Shown here: positions 5,800 to 10,456 of the stretch, one piece after another
Layout of the letters: every line of letters starts with the position of its first letter
How positions within the stretch are numbered: the stretch's first letter is position 1
DNA from: Caldifarciminota bacterium
Lineage (GTDB): Bacteria > Hydrothermota > 32-111 > QNBC01
Assembly (NCBI GenBank): GCA_023132105.1
Contig: JAGLYS010000263.1
Span: 1 to 10,456 of the forward strand
Length of the DNA: 10,456 nucleotides
Reading direction: 5' to 3'
The notes under the pieces: model-generated
The model's database searches: none
What the model saw: the letters and a program-made list of their open reading frames with translations, nothing else
Told to the model about the DNA's origin: nothing
Made by a program: the position numbers and the translations under genes

Positions 5800-7849
5800 T
5801 TTTTATATTTTTTTCATTATACAACGCTTTGTCAACCCGGTCAATCAAGTCCGATAGAGAATGAGCGTTTGTCGGATACTCCATTACTCCAATAGAAAAA
5901 TCAACCTTGATGATTTTGTCATTATATATAAATTCCTTTTCTCTAATATTCTTTCTGAATCTATTCATCAATTCAGCAGCATCTTTCTTTTTGCCATCAA
6001 AAACAATTAAAAATTCATCTCCGCCATATCTGGATATTTTACATTTACCACCTAATGCTATAATCATTTTACTGCTTAACCATTGAAGGACTTCATCCCC
6101 TGCCAAATGACCATATGTATCATTGATATATTTAAAATTATTCATATCTATCATTATAAGTGAAAAAATAGTATTAGGGTTTGTCGTTTCCGATATTCTT
6201 TTCTTCAGATGATTCTTCAAAAATCTATAATTATATAATGAAGTCATAGAATCCGTATTTGCCATTACATTAAGTTTCTGGTACAATTCTATATTCTCCA
6301 TTGCCGTTGAAAGATGATTTACTATAATTTCCAATAATTTCAAATCCTTTTCATTTAAACTATTAACCCCTTTCTTCTCGACACTAAGCACTCCCCACAC
6401 TCTGTTCTTGATTATTATCGGAATTGCTATTTCAGATTGGTTAGTATTCCCAATATGAATGAAATCCGAATCCTTTCTCGAATCTTTAATAAGATATGAC
6501 TTTTTGTTATCCCGGCTTCTGTTTGCTATACATCTATCTGTGGATAGAAGCATCTTATTAATCATTGAAATTTCTTCATCCGGATAATTACTGGCATAAT
6601 AAACCTTTAATACTTTTTCCTGTATTTTTAATATCGATACATTTATATATTTAAAATTTTTTTTCAGCAATGTAACAAGATTTTTTAAAAGATCGTCAAG
6701 AGGCATCACTTTTGAAATAAAGCTTGTAATTCCGTAAACATTGGATAATTCATCCATTGTTTCAATAGTATTTTTATAAAGAACTGCATTTCTTATAGCC
6801 AATGTTGCGAATTTAGCAATAATTCCCAAAAGCTCTAATGTCCTTGAATCGGGAATTTTACCATTTGAAGGTTTATCTAAACTCATCGTACCTATTAAAT
6901 TCTTATTCCTATCATAAAAAGGGATAAGAATAGTATATTCGTTTCGCCATGAGATTTCTTTATTATTATTAAAACTATCTCCAAAAACCTTACTATATTT
7001 AGCTACCTTGGTTTCATATATATTTCTTATGAAATATATATAATTACTAATTTTATATTTGTTTTTAAGCAGATATTTGATGTTCTCCACCGGAACCCTC
7101 GTTGTTTTCAATTGATTAAATACTCCCTCTTTTATACCGGAAGAAGCAACCCTTTCCAGATTTACATAATCATCAGATAACATATTGATTAAAACTATTT
7201 TAAAACCTACTTTTTCACTAACAATCCTGCAAATAGTATCGAGTAAATCTTCCAAACTTAATGTTGCCATCAAATTATTGGTGAGATAATTCAGGATATG
7301 TAGTTTCTTTTCAAGATTTTTTATATGATCTCCATACATTTTATTGTTGCTCTTATTTAAGCTGATAATATCATTCATATTCTCAATTTTCAAAAACATA
7401 TAAAGTGTCTCTGCAAGATAAAAATCCATACTTATTGGTCTATTTTTATTCACAAGAACTATGAGTTTTTTAAAGCTTTCATCCTGCATTATCAATAATA
7501 ATATATTGTTCTTTTTTCCAATATAATCACTCTTGAAAATTTGCTTGATTTTCAATCTATTTAATTTATATTCCCTATATACAATACCTTTCTTTTTATT
7601 TATACTTCCCGGTAGTTGTGAAGAATCAATAAATAGTGTATTTAGAACATTTTTTATCTTTCTCTTATTGGAATATTCAAGAGAAAAAATATTATGTTCC
7701 TCTTTAAATCTATAAGAAAATAGATCTGTTTTATTCCCTAATGATGATGTAAATGCTTTATAAATCCCTGATTTGGAGCGTTGCGATGAAAACATTCCAA
7801 AGATTTCTTCTATTCTCTCTTTATTCAGTAACATATCTTTTTTCTTCAT
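5792..7849 (-). CDS. GAF-GAF-GGDEF diguanylate cyclase
   Basis: A 685-residue cytosolic protein with no membrane segment, expected to make c-di-GMP from two GTP. Residues about 55-155 may be a degenerate GAF-like domain, and 165-190 looks like a helical linker. Two GAF sensor domains follow at about 195-355 and 372-522. The GGDEF domain (about 528-683) starts with 'TDSMTSLYNYRFL', keeps metal-binding Asp568, 'NFKYINDTYGHLAGD' (Asn576, Asp585), and the signature GGDEF at 609-613. It ends with 'VDKALYNEK', as is usual. The inhibitory I-site RxxD expected at 600-603 reads GGKC, so classical product inhibition is probably absent. There is no EAL or HD-GYP domain. The ATG follows the TAA of the upstream gene directly, with no spacing and no clear Shine-Dalgarno sequence, so translation is probably coupled; Met6 is an alternative start. 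Its last 8 bases overlap the PorY-like gene. Confidence 0.94.
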   Translation of the reverse strand: MKKKDMLLNKERIEEIFGMFSSQRSKSGIYKAFTSSLGNKTDLFSYRFKEEHNIFSLEYSNKRKIKNVLNTLFIDSSQLPGSINKKKGIVYREYKLNRLKIKQIFKSDYIGKKNNILLLIMQDESFKKLIVLVNKNRPISMDFYLAETLYMFLKIENMNDIISLNKSNNKMYGDHIKNLEKKLHILNYLTNNLMATLSLEDLLDTICRIVSEKVGFKIVLINMLSDDYVNLERVASSGIKEGVFNQLKTTRVPVENIKYLLKNKYKISNYIYFIRNIYETKVAKYSKVFGDSFNNNKEISWRNEYTILIPFYDRNKNLIGTMSLDKPSNGKIPDSRTLELLGIIAKFATLAIRNAVLYKNTIETMDELSNVYGITSFISKVMPLDDLLKNLVTLLKKNFKYINVSILKIQEKVLKVYYASNYPDEEISMINKMLLSTDRCIANRSRDNKKSYLIKDSRKDSDFIHIGNTNQSEIAIPIIIKNRVWGVLSVEKKGVNSLNEKDLKLLEIIVNHLSTAMENIELYQKLNVMANTDSMTSLYNYRFLKNHLKKRISETTNPNTIFSLIMIDMNNFKYINDTYGHLAGDEVLQWLSSKMIIALGGKCKISRYGGDEFLIVFDGKKKDAAELMNRFRKNIREKEFIYNDKIIKVDFSIGVMEYPTNAHSLSDLIDRVDKALYNEKNIKND
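5816..5844 (-). promoter_or_regulatory. Possible internal promoter for the PorY/PorX/kinase genes
   Basis: Within the last codons of the cyclase gene, TTGACC (5844-5839; 5 of 6) and a perfect TATAAT (5821-5816) are spaced by 17 bases. The -10 box ends 16 bases before the PorY-like ATG. This would let the two-component genes be expressed without the cyclase. The caution is that these bases also encode the conserved GGDEF-domain end 'DKALYN', so the match may be a by-product of coding. Confidence 0.38.
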
Positions 7850-8668
7850 TTATTCGATATAGTAGTCAATCTCTACGGATTCATTCTTGCATTTATATAT
7901 ACCATAGGGTAAATATCTATCCTCCGAAATACAGATAACTTTCTTATTCAAAAGATTTCCGATTGCAGCATAAGCGTTTTTATAACATATAACATATTCA
8001 CAATCGTTTATCTTTTCAATAATCTGGTTCTTATTATCAAGACTATAAAAATCTGGCATAATACAAGGGGTCTTAATCTTTTCTCCTGTATATATCGAAT
8101 ATATATTTGATTCGATACATACCCCTTTTCCCTGCTTTTTCTTTTTGTTTATTATTCCCTTGACATTTTTATGTTTCACACATAAAATACTTTCTAATGT
8201 ATGGATTGTTTCCATTATATCGGATTGATATTTAATATATATGTTAAAACCACTCCTCTCGGCACCAATCGATATTTTTACGATAGATTTGATTTTCTTT
8301 AGTATTGAATCATCGATACTATCCGGCATAGGAGTAAAATCCACATAAATCGAATTTCTGTCAATATTCCCAATATAGTTATAAAAATCCTGCATTTTAT
8401 TTTTATTGTCCTCCTGATAATATTTTACATAACCATCGAAATACGGTCTGAATATACTTAATCTTTTGCACATCAATACAATGGTCTTTTTTCCCATTCC
8501 GTTATAAAAATTCTCTATATTTATAATAGATTCCATAAAAAGCAATGAGTAAAAATCATTGTATGGAACATTGACAACAATAATATCAGTATTCTTAATT
8601 GCCGAAATAAAATTGATACCCTTCCTGCTTTTTCCGGAAAGTGCTTTAATGTGTGATAATATCTTCAT
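7850..8668 (-). CDS. Unknown protein with a weak GT9 (heptosyltransferase)-like pattern
   Basis: A 272-residue soluble-looking protein that I do not recognise with certainty. Its layout recalls family 9 glycosyltransferases. An N-terminal strand 'TDIIVVNVPYNDFYSLLFME' (28-46) stands where such enzymes have 'GDxLLxxPxLxxL'. Then come 'GKKTIVLMCKR' and 'SIYVDFTPMP' (about 106-115) in the place of the 'DLxIDL' strand, and 'VKISIGAERSGFN' in the place of 'xxRIGF'. The C-terminal 'EKINDCEYVICYKNAYAAIGNLLNKKVICI' resembles the acceptor-side 'CDxxIxxDSGxxHxAxxLxKPxI' element. The key Asp, Ser and His of that motif are missing, and the length is about 70 residues short of the usual size, so it may be a divergent or inactive relative. 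It lies 32 bases after the peptidase gene and directly before the cyclase gene (TAA then ATG). No Shine-Dalgarno sequence is seen. The coding call is firm; the family is tentative. Confidence 0.5.
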   Translation of the reverse strand: MKILSHIKALSGKSRKGINFISAIKNTDIIVVNVPYNDFYSLLFMESIINIENFYNGMGKKTIVLMCKRLSIFRPYFDGYVKYYQEDNKNKMQDFYNYIGNIDRNSIYVDFTPMPDSIDDSILKKIKSIVKISIGAERSGFNIYIKYQSDIMETIHTLESILCVKHKNVKGIINKKKKQGKGVCIESNIYSIYTGEKIKTPCIMPDFYSLDNKNQIIEKINDCEYVICYKNAYAAIGNLLNKKVICISEDRYLPYGIYKCKNESVEIDYYIE

Positions 8669-8675
8669 AGTGGGA

Positions 8676-8704
8676 ATAATACAATATAATTAATTTTAAT
8701 TCAA
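8676..8704 (-). promoter_or_regulatory. Putative promoter upstream of the GT9-like gene, leaderless geometry
   Basis: TTGAAT (8704-8699; 4 of 6, overlapping the TGA stop of the peptidase gene) and TATTAT (8681-8676; 5 of 6) are 17 bases apart. The -10 box ends 7 bases before the ATG at 8668, the same distance as at the left-edge membrane protein gene. It could drive the GT9-like gene and the signalling operon behind it. Chance matches are common in such AT-rich DNA. Confidence 0.4.
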
Positions 8705-10456
8705 TGTGAAATGATAAATTTGGCATTGTAGATATAATGTTCTGTAATCGCTACACATACATATATTCCGTTTTTTGAATAATCAGGCATTATAAATGCT
8801 CTGTTATCTAAGTCAAAATCAATAATTATCCTCTTTCCATTAATAGCAAATACTTTAATATCGACAATACCGGAACTATCATCGATCGCTATATGCCTTA
8901 ATACACCTGTATTGGCATGAGATGGCCAAATATATGCGGATGCTTGAGATGTGTTTGTAAATTTATAGATTTCGGATTCAAGATCATAATTCCCATAAGT
9001 ATCAACTCCTTTAATAGCGATATTATAATCGCCTTTAAATAAATTATAGAGGAATATATACTTATCGGTACTTTTTCTTCCTAAATATTCTCTATTGGAG
9101 AAACTATCAATTACAATATCATCTATATATGCCCAGCCATTTGTTGATGAAATCGATATTTTAATGCTATCAAGACCTATTGTATCGAATATGGATACAT
9201 ATCTCCATTTAAAATCATTAATATAATTAAACCCACTTTCAATCACATGACCGTTTAAAAACATTTGTAAATTTATATTCGCATTGTATTTATAAATATA
9301 AAAACCAATATATACCCTTTTAACCCCCGGGATTATAGTAATATCCCCCTCTTTTGAAAAATAGCTGTATTCTCCGTTGTAACTTTCTCCCAAGCTTCTT
9401 GTAAACCCATTTGAATTTGGCAATATATTATCTTCAAAATCATAAAGTTTAAGTGTTCTTAGATTCTTATAGTTATATACTTCTCCGTAAACATCCGAAG
9501 CAAAATCATAGCACTGACATAATTCCGCTCTATATGTATTTCCACTAACATTTGATATTTCACTTACCCTTAGCATGGGTGGAAATGTATCCGTTTCATT
9601 ATACATTGAAAATGCAATACTATCCCATCTTAAGAATTTGTTGAATCGTAAATCCTTATATTCATATATTTTTTTCAAATACAAATCAATACTTACCGGT
9701 ATAAACATTGAGATATCCACCGTATCATCTATATTAACAATACTTTTCTTATAGTCATCCAATATATTCATGGAATCGATACAATTTAATAAGCTGTATA
9801 TACCACATGCAATACTATCGTCATTTGAATCCGTATAATATTTTAAATCAGTATAAATCGATGATATATCGATTCCTCTGAAAATTGCGACATTATTTTT
9901 AAGTGTGGATAAGAATCGATTGAATTTATTAATGTCAATAATTGAAAACTTCGATGGATTGTTATCATTGTAAATATTCACATTATTCTCTAAGCTCTGA
10001 TAATAATCATTACCAGAGCATAAACTATGATAATTAAATGTAATGATTGGCACTTTATCCGGAGAAGCTATCAGATAATCTGTAAAATCCGATAATTCAT
10101 AAATTACCTCTATCTCTCCCATTAAGCACGCATCGAATAGTATTGTTTTGAACTTTCTCTTATGTTTACCATAAAATGAATTAAATATACTATATAATTC
10201 GCCATTGGCAACACCTATTGAATTGTTCGTACTATTATCATATGATATTGCCATTGTATTTATATTATTATACCAACCGTTACCATGATCCCAGACTACA
10301 AGATTGATTTTATTATCGGTATATCTCATAGCTAAATCCAAAAAATCCATCAATGATTTATTGCTCCCCGCATCTTCGACTTCTATATTGGTACTATCAA
10401 TAGAATAACCGTTTTTTATATATAATCTACTATATGAAATTCCTATATATTCAACA
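8701..10456 (-). CDS. Clostripain-family (C11) cysteine peptidase with an apparent FlgD/Por-sorting-like C-terminus; 5' end outside the window
   Basis: The frame is open from the window edge to a TGA at 8703-8701, giving 584 visible residues. The codons before the first in-frame ATG near 10350 are clearly coding ('GYSIDSTNIEVEDAGSNKSL' matches the stretch normally ahead of the catalytic core), so the gene is partial and any start there would be false. Catalytic elements are the His motif 'WDHGNGW' (His codon 10287-10285) and the Cys motif 'FDACLMGEIEV' (Cys codon 10128-10126), followed by 'YLIASPDKVP', all typical of C11. The middle part (about visible residues 340-450) looks like a beta-sandwich, with 'GWAYIDDIVID' as in carbohydrate-binding-like domains. 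The last 80 residues ('IVDIKVFAINGKRI' to 'NGIYVCVAITEHYIYNAKFI') resemble FlgD-like or type IX sorting domains, which suggests export; a signal peptide would lie beyond the edge. It lies 32 bases upstream of the GT9-like gene. Confidence 0.85.
   Translation of the reverse strand, partial: VEYIGISYSRLYIKNGYSIDSTNIEVEDAGSNKSLMDFLDLAMRYTDNKINLVVWDHGNGWYNNINTMAISYDNSTNNSIGVANGELYSIFNSFYGKHKRKFKTILFDACLMGEIEVIYELSDFTDYLIASPDKVPIITFNYHSLCSGNDYYQSLENNVNIYNDNNPSKFSIIDINKFNRFLSTLKNNVAIFRGIDISSIYTDLKYYTDSNDDSIACGIYSLLNCIDSMNILDDYKKSIVNIDDTVDISMFIPVSIDLYLKKIYEYKDLRFNKFLRWDSIAFSMYNETDTFPPMLRVSEISNVSGNTYRAELCQCYDFASDVYGEVYNYKNLRTLKLYDFEDNILPNSNGFTRSLGESYNGEYSYFSKEGDITIIPGVKRVYIGFYIYKYNANINLQMFLNGHVIESGFNYINDFKWRYVSIFDTIGLDSIKISISSTNGWAYIDDIVIDSFSNREYLGRKSTDKYIFLYNLFKGDYNIAIKGVDTYGNYDLESEIYKFTNTSQASAYIWPSHANTGVLRHIAIDDSSGIVDIKVFAINGKRIIIDFDLDNRAFIMPDYSKNGIYVCVAITEHYIYNAKFIISH

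Noticed and set aside
4296..5857. Plus-strand open frames at 4296-4643, 4670-4957 and 5498-5857
   Set aside because: They lie fully opposite the PorX/PorY-like genes, have no ribosome site, and their low-complexity Ile/Ser/Leu-rich products are typical shadows of AT-rich genes on the other strand.
7533..7938. Plus-strand open frames of about 60 codons at 7533-7715 and 7753-7938
   Set aside because: Both are antisense to strongly supported minus-strand genes and show no start signal or recognisable motif.
10345..10353. Start codon of the peptidase at about 10353
   Set aside because: The same frame continues without a stop to the window edge and encodes residues typical of the region before the C11 catalytic core, so the gene begins outside the window.
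1..10456. CRISPR arrays, insertion sequences, tRNA or rRNA genes
   Set aside because: No spaced direct repeats, transposase motifs, terminal inverted repeats or RNA-gene patterns were seen; the only notable inverted repeat is the terminator at 236-279.

Overview
The window is very AT-rich. Every gene in it reads leftward on the minus strand, and almost no DNA is left uncoded. The gene content points to the FCB group of bacteria or a related candidate phylum such as WOR-3/Stahlbacteria, TA06 or Cloacimonadota. The reasons are a PorX-type response regulator with a PglZ phosphodiesterase domain, a PorY-type sensor kinase, a clostripain-family peptidase with an apparent FlgD/Por-secretion-like C-terminal domain, and a lipoprotein with FN3-like domains. 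This placement is an inference; there is no rRNA or other phylogenetic marker in the window.

In order of transcription (right to left) the window holds: a clostripain-like (C11) cysteine peptidase, cut at its 5' end by the window edge (10456-8701); a 272-residue protein with a faint GT9/heptosyltransferase-like pattern (8668-7850); a GAF-GAF-GGDEF diguanylate cyclase (7849-5792); a PorY-like sensor kinase (5799-4579); a PorX-like REC-PglZ response regulator (4576-3059); a second, NtrB-like sensor kinase (3062-1227); a lipoprotein with FN3-like domains (1163-297); a strong hairpin terminator (236-279); and the 5' end of a membrane protein gene leaving the window at the left (191-1).

The core is a tight signalling cassette. 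Cyclase, kinase, response regulator and kinase follow one another with junctions of 0 to 2 bases or short overlaps, so they are probably co-transcribed. One gene makes c-di-GMP, and another carries an oligonucleotide phosphodiesterase domain under phosphorylation control, with a sensor kinase encoded on either side of it. PorX/PorY are known regulators of type IX secretion in Bacteroidota. The upstream peptidase with a sorting-like C-terminus would fit a secreted client, but no secretion-machinery gene is visible here.

The lipoprotein gene stands somewhat apart. It has its own near-consensus promoter, a clear Shine-Dalgarno sequence and a visibly less AT-rich composition. Two other genes have promoter-like elements placed so that the mRNA would begin at or almost at the start codon (leaderless).
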